Source: Mercurialis annua
Lineage: Eukaryota > Streptophyta > Magnoliopsida > Malpighiales > Euphorbiaceae
Assembly (NCBI RefSeq): GCF_937616625.2
Contig: NC_065570.1
Coordinates: forward strand, 45,561,665-45,625,664
Direction of reading: 5' to 3'
DNA length: 64,000 nucleotides
The notes below the pieces were generated by a model. It saw only the letters and a program-made list of their open reading frames with translations, ran no database searches and had not been told where the DNA came from. The position numbers and the translations under genes were made by a program. Shown piece by piece: positions 45,700-57,250 of this stretch. The first letter of the stretch is position 1; the number at the start of each line of letters is the position of its first letter.

Positions 45700-48639
45700 T
45701 GTGAAATTTGAGTAGTTTAAAAATAAGCGGTGTGTCTCATTTTAAATTATTAGAATAAGAAAAATAAGGAATTAAGTGGAATAATTAAGTAAAAGAGGAC
45801 TCGAGCAGGCCGACATTAAAATTTTAATAAGAAAATTCTAATATCAATATCCCATAAAAGAAATGGAATTGGGTTAAAAAGATTAATATGAGAAAGTGGC
45901 TAAAAATACATTTTAGCCCAAAATTGAAAATAAGTTTTTAATTCCCATAAAATATAAATTAAATAGATTATCGACATGAATTATTATTTATAAAAATAAT
46001 ATCAATAAATTGGTTATCGATAATTATTAAAACGAAATGTGGACGAAAAAGTGAGAAAAAGTGCATTTTAGCTCAAATTGTAAATTGAGCGTTTTTAGCC
46101 AGAATTGTCAAAATAAATTACTGGAAAGTGGGATAATAAGATATTTTGGATTGATATTATTTATTTTAAAATAAATAATATGGAACTTATGGAACCTAAA
46201 AGATTTAGCGTTCGATGGATGAAATTGGGCAAAAGAAAAGTTAGAAGTTAAAATGGTTAAAAGTGACAATTCAAGGGATTAAATCAAATCCATTTTATTT
46301 TCAGATCAGCAACTCATATTCTCAGCTAAAACTTCATCTTCTTTATTTTGGAGAATTCATGCCAAAATTTCAAATCAACACAACTCCTTCGTTTGAACCT
46401 AAAAGATTGAGGCGATTCTTGCGGCCACATAAAAAGGGGAACGAGCTCTACATATATAGCTCTGTTAATTAGGGTAAAAATCATCATATCTCAGATAGGC
46501 TGAACCTTAATTCAGTTTTGATTGAAGTTAGAGATGGTGATGATTTTAATGGTAAAATTATGGTTTTAATGTGTAATTAGTTGGTTAAGCTAAGATAAAT
46601 GGTTAATTGTTTGTGAGCTATGAAGGTTGTGCTATGGCTGGAAATTTTTATATGTGAGGGTTTGGTGTGTACGCTATAGAACTTGAAGAGATGAGTGGCT
46701 GGACGGAGGCGTTTAACGCCGGACTTGCTGCACCACCATGTCGAAGCACGGTGGAGCTGCGTTGCAGTAGCTATGGTGCGTTGCACGATAGCTGAAATGG
46801 CCCCTCACCTTGCCAAAACGGTGGAGGGCAGAAATAAAGGAAAGAGACCGAGCTATCCCTTTCCTGGGGTGCTAACGCGATTGATTTTGTGTAAAATGTT
46901 AAGCAACAGAGCTAGAAATTGATCGTAATGTGAAAGGGATTTCGAAATCTAACTTGGAGATAAGGCATTATTGATTTGAAAACGGTTTTATATGAAGTGT
47001 GTGGGCTGTTTCTAAGTATTTAAAACGCTAAGAGAATGAGTTTGGGATTAAGTGTTTTAAGTTAAAAACATAAACCAGAAAACTGACGTAAAATGCGATA
47101 AAGCCAACTTTGAATATTTAAGTTAATCTTTGGTTAATATAACCATTGAAATATGATAAAAGCTGGATTAAGACTTGAGTTATGAGTATTTAATATGATT
47201 AAATACATTCTCTCTTTTAAATAAAATTGTCAAAGCTTAAAAATTTAATGTTGATATTAAAATTATCAACTTAAAGGACTTTAAATGATGTTAAAGGAAA
47301 CAAGTCAAAGATAATGAGTTGACCTAAACTAATAACTTAGGATTCAAAATATTGATTATACGTTTATTAGATCTAGACATATTTGAATTGTAATTGTGGC
47401 GGAGACATCGACGAGCTACGGATTTGACGATTGTGGCTTAGAGGATTCGGCCAAGGCTTCAAGATTCTGAAAATTTGGATAGCGAGGCGTGAGTATATTT
47501 TACTTACTCATATTATCGTACTAAGATAATATTTAGGATATGTTGTATGAATAGAGAGAAATGAGTCGCATAAATTATTTGTATCGAAATGATTGTATTG
47601 ATTAGAATTGTTATATGAATTTGATAAATTGATTGATTATATGGAATTTATTGTGTTGGTTAATCTATAATTGAATTGTTTGGATTGTATATTTTGCTTG
47701 TTTGACAACTATTTGCAAAACGTGAATTGTGTACGATCCTAATTAGTATGTGATCACAAAGTCGAGTCGATCTAGACGATATAAATATATCGAAATAGAC
47801 TAACTTATATCGCGTTAGTCACAAGGTTGAACTCGGTAGAATTATCTCAGGACCTGTGTCTTGGAGTTGAACTGTCACGACTCAAATTATTGAGCCGCAA
47901 TCGGTGCTAGGGAATGGGAGTGGTAGCTCCAAATTCCGTAGCAAGCCTAGAATCATTACATATTTTTCACACTTTAAAACATATTACTACGTATAAAAAG
48001 TTTTCAGAAAACTTCTTTAAATATTGTAATTATAATTATCAAAATCTTGCGTTCCTTTTCTGAAAACCGATACAAAACGATTCGTAGAAACCTGAGTCTT
48101 ACAAAGCAATATCTCATATCCAGCACCGCCCTATTTCTAGTCATGATCACGACAAATTCCTTTCATGGCAATTGGTGTACAAATCAAACGGATAAAAACA
48201 TATCTTTATGAGCAAATATCATTTATAACCGCATCAGAGTTTACAATCTAAAATACCATTTGAAATCAAAACTCTAATCGTATACTGACATCTACGGACT
48301 ACTGCAGCTCTATAGGAAAGCGTGCTTTATGCAAGCCAAAAGACTTCTGGCACAAAGGAGATGGTTCGTCTGATCTGACTTCGATCACCTGAAAAGCATC
48401 AACAGTGAGTGGGTTAGTATTTTGGAAACATACCGAGTGAGTAGGCACAGTACTAATAATATTGTTAAAATATAACATCGCATACGATAAAACATATAAA
48501 TGTAAATCAATAATCGATATTGAATATAACATACTGTAACATTATATAATCCAGTATTAGATCGGATTGAAGCCCTAATCACGATACTCAATATGATCTA
48601 TAACTTATATAAGATTCATAACGATAACAATCAATTTGA

Positions 48640-48740
48640 TCGATCCGTTTGGTAGGGTCCCGAGATAGTTCAACCGAGTTAAACCCACTGGATACGGGTC
48701 CCGAAATAGTTCAACCGAGTTAAACCTCGTATCCAATTCG
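48640..48740. repeat. Two copies of a roughly 60-bp LTR repeat
   Basis: Blocks with gggtcccgagatagttcaac and cgagttaaac recur. It is the reverse complement of the gttgaactcgg array at 54188-54385. Confidence 0.75.
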
Positions 48741-49194
48741 ATATATATTCCAACTTTGATACGATACGATACGATAAACAATGTTCGATATTCGATATTC
48801 GATATAATATCCATAACACGATAACAATCTATACACGCTAGACTGACATACTCACTGGTGGTCACACAGTCCTATTGACGCCCAATATGTAGCATGTTTC
48901 CTCGGATCACACACTGATTTCAAAACTATAATAATTCGATAAACAATATAATAGTCGATAATAACGATAAACGATAATCGATAAAAGCAATTCGATAAGT
49001 GATGTATCGACTCATGTTTTATGCGATATGTTTATTCATAATATATTAAATAATAATTTTAAATAACAATACACAAAAGTAAAGTGCCACTCACAGTGAC
49101 CGCTATCCACAACAGCTATAAACAGCCACGTCGATTGATTTCCCCCAAACACTTGAACTCGTAAATCTTGTAGTTCATCGAATCCACTATTACA

Positions 49195-49743
49195 TCATAA
49201 TATCAGAACGTTTAATCCATAAACGCCAATATTAGATGTACCGCTGTCGGTTACAAAGCTTGTTTTTTCTTCATCCTCTTTGTGCATTGGAATCTGGTGA
49301 TATCCCTGGGCTGCATCGATGAACGAGTAGACTTCATAGCCGCTGGTTGAGTCGACCAGTTGGTCAATGTTTGGCAGGGGGTAGCTGTCCTTGGGGCATG
49401 CTCGGTTTAGATCTGTGAAATCTATGCATAATCTCCATTTTCCATTTGGCTTTTTTATGAGCACCACGTTTGATAGCCACTCCGGGTAATACACTCTTCT
49501 GATAAAACCTGCTGCTAATAATTTGTCTACTTCGGCTCTGATGGCGATTTGTCTGTCTACTGCGAAAGCTCTTTTCTTTTGTTTGACCGGCTTATGTTTT
49601 GGATCGACATTTAACTTATGTGATATTACTGTCGGATCAACTCCTTCTATCTCGCCCGGGGTGTTGACGAATTCGACTTCGTTCCTGATCACCATGTCGG
49701 TTATCTCTTGTTTTATTAGTTTGGGCAGCGCTGCTCCTATCTA
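49195..49743 (-). pseudogene. Tat RT, truncated
   Basis: After the TAG at 49741 (an expected Gln, CAG to TAG) the minus strand continues IGAALPKLIKQEITDM, then SHKLNVDPKHKP, WRLCIDFTDLNRACPKDSYP and YHQIPMHKEDEEKTSFVTD. It then changes into LTR sequence at about 49235, so the catalytic YVDD pair, RNase H and integrase are all absent. The frame left is the linker and the first RT blocks only. Confidence 0.9.
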
Positions 49744-52249
49744 GACCGATCTTGGCGTTATTCCTGTCAGATTTACTTTTTCTAACTTTCCGTGTGGTTC
49801 GAGCTTGCCTTCATCCGAGTCTGGTATCTCCATTGTTTCTATGGCCAAGGTTTCTGATACTCCTTTCGTTGATACCAAGTAGCATTGTTTGGCTATGTCT
49901 TGCCTTCCTTTAACTGTCACCACTCCTTCTTCGGTTGGTATTTTCATACACAAGTATTTGATGCATGTGATCACCCCGGTGTTGTATAACATTGGTCTGC
50001 TGAGTATGACGTTGTAAGCAAGTGGCATTTCTACGACCATGAATAGTGTTTTGAACTTCTTTGTGATACCGACCAGGCCTCCTCCTGGTGAGCCATTTTC
50101 TTTTCCCACTTCCACCGTCAGTTCCGCAACTCCTTCTGCCTGTACTGGTGTTCCTCCCAGTCCGACTAGTGGGGTTTTGACCGGTTTGAGATTTAGGACG
50201 GAGCATCCTATACCGAGGTATGCCTGCTTCGTGATGAGGTTAACCGAGCTCCCTTCATCGATCAGTTGCCTCATTACCCAAAAGTTTTCGATTAGACCCG
50301 AGATTACCAAAGGGTCTTGGTGTGGAAAATCTATTCCTTCGCCATCAGTTGTGCTGAAACTTACTTCGGGTAGAGGTTTAGCTACTGATATGTTCATCAC
50401 TATTTTCTGCCTTTTGCGTCTTCCTCGTTTGTATTCAGGGTCGGCCATACCGCCTGCTATAGTGTTTATTACCCCCGATACATTTTGTCTTTTGGAGGGT
50501 GGTGCCTCCTCTCTTTTTCCATTATGCTCGCCCCGGTAGCTTCCCCCCGAGCTATAATTTTTGTTTTGTGCGACAAAGTCTTTTAAACGACCGACTTGCA
50601 CCAATCGGTCGATTTCTTTTTTTAGACTTCCACATTCATCCGTGACGTGGCCATGGCCATCGTGAAATTGGCAGTATTTTTTCCTGTCTCCCTCATGCTG
50701 AAGCTTGGGTGGGTATCTCACTGGCTCATTGTTATTCTGTATCCACATTAGGATATGTGATCTTGGTGTATTAAGTGGAATGAAGGCTTGGTCTTCTACT
50801 TTCACTGGTCGGTGTGGCTCTACTCGTTGTGGACCGACTTGTTGTTGGTTTCTTGGCCTAGCCGGCTGATTAAAAATAGGCCTTGGTGTTTGGAACTGTG
50901 TTGTGGTTTGTGCGGCTTTTCGTCGTTGCTCCTCGTCCAGATTTATGTAATTCCATGCTCGGTCCATGAGCTGGGAGTAAGTTTGCACCGGATTCGTTAT
51001 CAGGTTGTCCCTGAAGGCCATCATTGTCGTGTTGTCCTTCATTGCATCTATCACGGTATCGTCGTTCAGGTTTCCCACTTCGACAGCCTCGGCATTGAAT
51101 CTGGCAATGTAGCTCTGTAGACTTTCTCCCGGTTTCTGGTAGCAGAGTTTTAGGTCGCCGGACTTTTTCTTTCGCTGTATGCTCGGTGCAAAATGAGTTC
51201 GGAAAGCTTTTGCTAACTCGTCAAAACTATGAATAGAGCCTTCTTTCAGACTTTGATACCAGATTTCCGCCGGTCCCTTTAGGGTTGTTGGAAAAAGCTT
51301 GCAGACGGCGGCTTCAGACAAACTTTGTACCATCATGACTACTTGGAAACAGCTCAAGTGTGTGACAGGATCCCCTGTTCCATTGTAGTCGTCTAACTGC
51401 GGTGTTTTGTAGTTTAACGGGAAAGGTTCCTCCCGTATCTCGGTAGACAGTGGGTTTCCGATGTTTAAGAAACTTGTGTTTCTCGGCTCTTTTCTCCTGA
51501 ATTTTTCCATTTCGGTTCTAACCCTTTCAGTAATTTCTTGCTCCAGATTCTTTTTCTTTGGTGACTCGGCTCCCGAGCTGTGCACGCTTTCCTCGATTTC
51601 GACTCGTTTGGGCGTTTTCTTTGGTCCTTCTGGGGCTCTGTGTCCGGCTAGTATTCCTTGTCCTTCCTTTGGGTTTTGTTCACGTGGATTCTTCTCGTGG
51701 TTAGTTTCCTCGGGTGTTGTCTGGCCTTGGTAAAATTCTTGTGGATGGGGTGGTGCGGTCGGTACGTATGGTGGGGTGGTAATGTTGCCTTAGGATGTTG
51801 CTATGGTCGCTGGCTTAGCATGGGCTTGTTGTACTTGATGGAGGAGAGCCAGTTACCGAGTGTGAAATTCGATGTATTCTTGGATTTGCACTGGCGTGGG
51901 GTTCTGAATTTCTGTCGTAGGTCTGGGAGTCGGGGTGGTGCTCGGAGTGAACGAAAGTTTGATGGGGATCATGCCTGGCCTTAGTGAAAAATTTTGAGTG
52001 GTTTGCTGCGTGGGGGTGAAATATGATGTGGGAGGAACGTTTCCCGGTAGTGGCATTCCCCACGGGTATTGGGTGGTAACTCCCGATGTAGTCCCGGGAT
52101 GAATACCCCCCCCCCCCTGACGTTGTGGCCGGGCAGAAGGAACTTTCCCCCGTGGCTCTTCGTGGCGGCGCGTTGAGCCCCTCTCCCATTCTATTGCTGA
52201 GTGTGCTATTATCTCCAGTGCCGGGATCATCTCCCTCTGCTCTGCTCAT
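49744..52249 (-). pseudogene. Tat gag-protease polyprotein
   Basis: ATG at 52247-52249 (MSRAEGDDPGTG). A frameshift occurs at a run of 12 C (52106-52117), then stops near 51853 and 51791 (expected Gln), then a 614-codon open frame from 51585. That frame has the gag core (VCKLFPTTLKGPAEIWYQSL, then FRTHFAPS), a C-x2-H...GH...C cluster near residues 305-318 (YCQFHDGHGHVTDEC), and the protease at residue 443, where the usual DGGSS reads DEGSS, and YNVILSRPMLYN, where ILGRP is expected. Both protease changes lie at positions that matter. Gag packages the RNA; the protease processes the polyprotein. It ends at TAG 49741. Confidence 0.9.
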
Positions 52250-52297
52250 CCTATTTTTTCCTGGTAGAATAGAAAGGGGGAAACTTTCTAACTTTCT

Positions 52298-52315
52298 TTC
52301 CCACAGACGGCGCCA
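52298..52315 (-). other. Primer binding site of the Tat element
   Basis: The minus strand reads TGGCGCCGTCTGTGGGAA two bases after the LTR end, the PBS form common in plant Tat/RIRE2-type elements. Confidence 0.85.
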
Positions 52316-52317
52316 AA

Positions 52318-52974
52318 TGATAACTTGTGAAACGGCGGCGACGTTCTGATCCGACGACTGCTCCGCAGCTATACCTGAAAGGCACAGCACAACCGTTAGA
52401 AGGGCGCCGGAATGGGATTCCGGCGGACCACTCCGACGGTCTAATCAGTAACTATTTAGTGAGAGAAAGAATAAGAAGTGAAAGGTAGTTAAGAGTTGAG
52501 AGAAAAAGAGAATTAACCTTCTTACCTACTTTTTCTTAGCTTTTTATACTATGTGTGTTGTTCCTCTTTGTCTGGGCCGACAGACCTGATTTCATTCTCT
52601 TTGTCTATGCAGATATTGTCTGGGATGTCAGGGTACGTTCTGACAGTGTTGTCGCTATACGATGAAAGGCCAACTCGGGTAAAACCGAGATGGTGTTTCT
52701 GTGTGCTGCTCGGTGCGACCGAGATGGTTTCTTGGCTTATAGTATTTCATCATGCTCTATTCGATGCGACCGGGGTTGTTTCTGGGATTATGATGTTTCC
52801 TTATGTTCTGTTCGGTGTGACCGAGATTGTTTCTGGGATTATGATGTTTCCTTATGTTCTGTTCGGTGTGACTGAGATGGTATTTGTCTGTGTCTTGCTC
52901 GGTTGGTTGTTTTTATGGTGTATTTTACCCGGTTTATGTCGTGTTTTAGAGGTTGTCTATCTGTGTTGTTATCA
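52318..52974 (-). repeat. 5' LTR of the Tat element
   Basis: 657 bp with inverted ends TGATAAC and GTTATCA. It has a tandem array with a 51-bp unit at about 52700-52880 (two near-identical copies at 52779 and 52830 and one older, degenerate copy). The long plus-strand frame across it is a consequence of the repeat. Confidence 0.9.
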
Positions 52975-53183
52975 CTTACTTTTTCATTTACCTTCCAAAA
53001 TGTGACTCTTTTATTCAATCGCTAAAACCCGATTACTTTGTTGTTTACTTAAACGGACACTCGTGACCACTTCCATACCTTTTTATTCAATTCGAATACG
53101 TTCCATCAACGTATCATACTCATTTCAGGCTCACGGGAACCATTTTTCATTCACCGGAACTCTCGGAAGTCACCGTTGGGCCA

Positions 53184-53340
53184 GGGCACGTCGTGCCCGA
53201 GCTGTTTTGGGAGGGGCACGTTGTGCCCCCCCCTATGCACGTCGTTCCCCCTAAAAATCAAGGGGGCGCGTCATTCATAGACCATTTTTGGCATGTACGA
53301 CGTGCTGAGGCTCGGCACATCGCGCCTTCTTCGTTGGGGC
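53184..53340 (-). repeat. GC-rich palindrome cluster (GGGCACGTCGTGCCC)
   Basis: Perfect or near-perfect palindromes: GGGCACGTCGTGCCC at 53184-53198, ggggcacgttgtgcccc at 53213-53229, and further gcacgtcgt, ggggcgcg and acgacgtgc words up to 53340. They lie at the place corresponding to the 20-bp palindromic array of the related LTR at 38414. Confidence 0.85.
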
Positions 53341-54187
53341 GCGATTCCAGTAGGTAGGAGGGCCTTTTATGACACCAAAACACACCTATCACTCATTCCG
53401 ACATGTACCCAATTCATTTAAACATTTAATTCACCATTTTTCACTTCGAAATCAACCAAAAACGACTCAATTCCGACACATACGATTCAAACGTAATATT
53501 TTTATTAAAACAGCCCATAGATACTCAATTCCACCATCATAAATCCAACTCTTATCTTGATATGAAGCTTATAATCGATAGAGAATTAAATTCTTGATCC
53601 AACGGCGCGAGAATCACTCAATTCCGTCGAGAAACGGAGAAACCGTATCGATCGCAAGCTTGATCGCCGATTTCCCTACCTGATACGTTTTTTCCTTCTT
53701 TCTGGATGTTTCCTTATTCATCCAAATAATTCATATATGTTGTTTATATATAGGATGACTAATTTGTTACTTTGATCCCTCCTTTCTTTTGTTTTAACTC
53801 TTTCTCTTTGAAACTTTCTAATTTAACTAATCGATAAATTTCTCGCTTTAACTCTACTACGTAGATATGATTTATAACCAAATAAATAATACGACTTTCT
53901 AATTTACTATTTCTCAACGATATTCTTTTATTAATTTATCTCAATTATATTATTAATTATTTCCAATAATTAATAATACCGGACTTTACACTTAATTTTT
54001 GGCTTTTTCTTTAAACCTCTTTTATTCGATATAAATTTCCAAGATTTCCATATTGAAATTTTTTAATCGACCTTCTCGGGTCTTATTTATTTTAATTACT
54101 TCAATAATTTCTCCCTTACTGCCACTCCGGCGATTCAAAACTTGACACGTGGTCCAATTGACGATGTCAAATCTTTGGGGTATTACA

Positions 54188-54385
54188 TGAACTCGGTAGA
54201 ACTATCTCGGGACTCACCTTGTATCGATTCGATTTGAGTGTGTTACAAGTTGAACTCGGTGGAACTATCCCGGGACTCACCTTGTATCGATTCGATTTGA
54301 GTGTGATACGAGTTGAACTCGGTGGAACTATCTCGGGACTGTATCACTGGGTATAGGTTGAACTCTGTCGAACTATCTCGGGACC
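54188..54385 (+). repeat. Tandem array, 63-bp unit
   Basis: Three to four units starting tgaactcggt(a/g)gaactatc at 54188, 54251, 54314 and about 54359 (shortened). One more copy lies before the inserted LTR at about 47825-47870, showing the insertion landed inside the array. Confidence 0.9.
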
Positions 54386-54833
54386 TTACCTAAAAAGACG
54401 TGAGAAAGCAGTACTTTCGCTAAGTATAGGAATAAAAATTGTCCATGATTAAGATTAATATCAGATCAAGTTGTCTGTATACGTGAATTGATTATATCAA
54501 TGTGATTGTATATATGAAAAATGTTTTCAAATGCGATGCTTATTTTGATAATATGTTACGTAACGCACTCAGCTTATAGCTGACTTCTGTTGATTTAAAT
54601 GTTTTTCGGGTGCCTAAACTGAGGACTTTGATATAGGTCCATCTTTTGACCGGAAGTCAAATTTTGCATGTACAGTCCCGACTTCCGTAGTTGCTGCAGT
54701 AGCGTATGTCTGACCAGAGTCGTAGATTAGCACAACTACATATGTTTATTTGTTTATAGTCTGTCTTTATAGTATATGTATATTTGGCTATGATATTGTA
54801 TTTTGTCCACGGCGGTAGATTCCCGTGATATGA

Positions 54834-56366
54834 TGTTGAGCAAAAACCACAAGTGACGATATCGCGCAAGTAATATAATCCAAAAGTACGGATATCGATC
54901 CCATAGAGACAATGGTATTAATGACTAATAGTTTGAGAATTTGTGACTAAATTAAACAATTAAAAGAGAACAATTAACAAATAAACTTCAAGTAATTGAA
55001 ATCAATAAATTCAATTGATTTAAAAGGTAGTATATAGAAATAATAAGATTAAAATACTCCAGGATTAATAATTCCGAATATAATATAAAATCATGAACAA
55101 TGAATATCTTGATGATTTTATCTTGAATCGAGCTATTGTAAATCATCGAATCCCGCTCTCTCAAGCCTCAAAGACCGATAAAATCACAATTCAATTAATT
55201 AATTGATAAATAACTCGCTCTCACGATATTATAAACTGAATTAACCACCTAAATAATAATTATGAAGCAAACTCAAAGATTACCTAAATCCCAACCCGCT
55301 CTCACGGCGTTATCCTTTAAGTTTTTGATTACATAGGTCTATTTAATTAACAATCTCTCAGTTAGTTAATTAAACATGCATCATGAATCAATCTTTCAAA
55401 TAAATCCAAACATTAGGTTTAATAATCAAAACATGATAATAAATCACCAATAAATTCAAAGTCAATCAATCATATATTTAAACGTTCATATCAACCCTTA
55501 AACAAAAGGTTTAGTTATCCATTGTCATATTGACAATGACAATGGATTTGTTACACCTTGAGTACATAAGAAACACAAGATAAAAATGGTGAATGTAATT
55601 TATCCTATGTGACACAAGAGTCTTTCTCTCTAGCTAACTTTATGTCTAAGTCTAAGTGACTCTCAATAGTATTTTTCTCTACATAAATGGGGTCTATTTA
55701 TAGAGCCAATAGGAGTGGTGCTCAAGTCAAAAGTATCCTCCTTCCATATGGAACTTGAGTGATGATCAAGTTGAGCATATCTTCCTTCCATAGAGAGTGG
55801 AGTGATGATCAAGACCTTCCATAACCGTCTTGAGTGAATCAATCTTGACTTATCTTGTTTCCAAAAGTTTCATATCTAATGAGCTTTTAACTTATTGTCA
55901 AAACTCATTTCTTTGGGTGCAAGTCAAGGAAGATCACTCTCTTGAGTGTGAATCCAATTTATGTTGATTATGGAAATTCTAATGAGAGCCCTTAAGATGT
56001 CCTAGCTTTTTCTCCCATGCGCACAACTTTTGTGCATTTCCAGGCCTCAGCCGGCCCTGGGCCGGCTTGATGTCGTGGTCGACTGGAGGCCGGTTGAGCT
56101 TCTGCCATTCTATTCTTGACCGGTTCGATTTGATTGGAACTGGTTGGTCTTGGAACTTGGTTGGCTTTCTGAATCCTTCTGGCTTTTCCTATTTTTGCAT
56201 TTGACTATGTTTCAATCATAAATACTCCAGAAATGATAATATTTATATTTTTCGTAAAAACTACAAAACAAGAGAAACTAACTATATAAGCTTTTATTTT
56301 ACATAACAAAGCACTAAAAAATAGCAAATAAATGATATATAAAATATGTCAAATATAAGCTTATCA
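54834..56366 (-). mobile_element. Solo LTR, Athila-like, minus strand
   Basis: 1533 bp. Ends TGTTGAGC (54834) and GCTTATCA (56366), with flanks tatga and aatga (4 of 5). It shares cgctctctcaagcctcaaag and the ctcacgg-type blocks with the Athila LTRs. TATA (minus ctataaatagacc) is at about 55692-55704. At 56040-56110 is a GC-rich cluster with ccggcc, gggccggc and gtcgac palindromes, upstream of TATA as in its relatives but with a different sequence. Confidence 0.85.
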
Positions 56367-56627
56367 AATGACCCCAAACACTAGTAGTATGTATGCCGGG
56401 TTAGTACGTATGAGATACGTAAATAGTAAACCCGAAGTAACTTGTTTTATTTACACTAGTGTATATAAATGTGTATTTGTTAAATGCTTCCGTTGATAGG
56501 GTGAGTATATGATTGTTAATTGATTGAACTGCGAAAAAGTTTTATTGATTTTAGCTTGCTACGGGTTTCATAACTATCATTCTCATTTCCTAGCGCCGGT
56601 TTCGGCTCAATAATTTGGATCATGACA

Positions 56628-57060
56628 CCTACTGACCACAAATCCACTACTGGCTTCTGTATTTTTCTAGCCGATTCTTTTATCTCTTGGAAAATTAAGA
56701 ACTAGGATGTTATATCTCGGTCTTCAACTATGACCGAATATCGTGCTATGACTTCTACTACTTGTGAAATAGTTTGGTTACAATGGTTGCTTACTTTGCG
56801 GCGACCAACTCCTTTACACTGTGATAATAAAAGTGCTATTCAGATTTCTCGTAACTCGGTTTTTTTTATGAAAGAACCAAGCATATTGAGATTAATTGTC
56901 ATCTTACTCGCCATCATCTTCAGAATGACACATTGACGTAGCCCGTTGTTTCTTCTTTCTTACAGCTTGTAGATTTGTTTACCGAATCATTACCCCTTCG
57001 CGCTTTCGTTTTTTGACTGACAACTCTCGATGCTTATAGCTGTAGAATCATGAGTTTGTG
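56628..57060 (+). pseudogene. Copia RNase H end
   Basis: Plus-strand blocks THKSTTGFC-like, DSFISWK, SRSSTMTEYRAMTSTTCEIV, WLQWLL, PTPLHCDNKSAIQISRNSVF, then, after frameshifts, LTRHHLQND- and LRFRFL-like pieces. This is the RNase H region that ends Ty1/copia polyproteins. The upstream part is absent; the large LTR at 45700-56627 abuts it. Stops and shifts make it a remnant. Confidence 0.88.
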
Positions 57061-57066
57061 GGAAAA

Positions 57067-57250
57067 TGTTAAAATATTTACATTATGCTATTATAAGGGT
57101 AGTATATTATTTTCTTTTATATTTAGTTTAGTCTATATAAAAATTTCTTCTATTATTTTAAGGTTTAAGGCTTTCTTCTTTAATATTAGCCTCCATCTTC
57201 ATTTCCAATTAATAGTTATTTGTTATTTCTCTCATTAAATGTTATCAACA
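57067..57250 (+). repeat. Copia 3' LTR, about 184 bp
   Basis: Begins TGTTAAAATA right after a purine-rich gagtttgtgggaaaa tract and ends TATCAACA. TATA (tctatataaaaa) at about 57130. The size suits a copia LTR. The exact 3' end (57247 or 57250) is uncertain. Confidence 0.7.

Larger units (their letters stand above)
49235..52974 (-). mobile_element. Truncated Tat-type gypsy retrotransposon
   Basis: A minus-strand element with a complete 657-bp 5' LTR (52318-52974; ends TGATAAC and GTTATCA), PBS, gag, protease and the beginning of RT, cut off at about 49235. The 3' LTR and one target-site copy are lost together with a piece of the surrounding LTR. Confidence 0.9.
47873..54187 (-). mobile_element. 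Minus-strand LTR containing a truncated Tat element
   Basis: Plus-view ends TGTCACGACTC (47873) and GGGGTATTACA (54187), with perfect flanks tgaac at 47868-47872 and 54188-54192. On the minus strand it starts TGTAATACCCC and shares the downstream order of the LTR at 38414 (accacgtgtc, GC palindromes, tggatagcggtcactgtgag, gggctggtgg-type blocks). The Tat element at 49235-52974 sits inside it. Confidence 0.85.
45700..56627 (+). mobile_element. Large plus-strand LTR split by two insertions
   Basis: LTR-type sequence from about 45700 to GGATCATGACA at 56627, interrupted by 47873-54187 and 54834-56366, so the native length is about 3.1 kb. The end (cttgctacgggtttc, then ctagcgccggtttcggctca) matches the other gypsy LTRs here. 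The start is uncertain and I see no convincing target duplication. The right flank is copia sequence. Unit blocks of 63 bp are arrayed at 54188-54385. Confidence 0.6.

Noticed and set aside
50039..50539. 166-codon plus-strand frame
   Set aside because: Shadow of the Tat gag-protease gene on the opposite strand.
52553..53005. 150-codon plus-strand frame with repeated phrases
   Set aside because: Caused by the 51-bp tandem repeats in the Tat LTR and by adjoining LTR sequence.
45700..56627. Target duplication for the large plus-strand LTR
   Set aside because: The 5-mers agcct and cctac share only cct in shifted positions, which is not enough.
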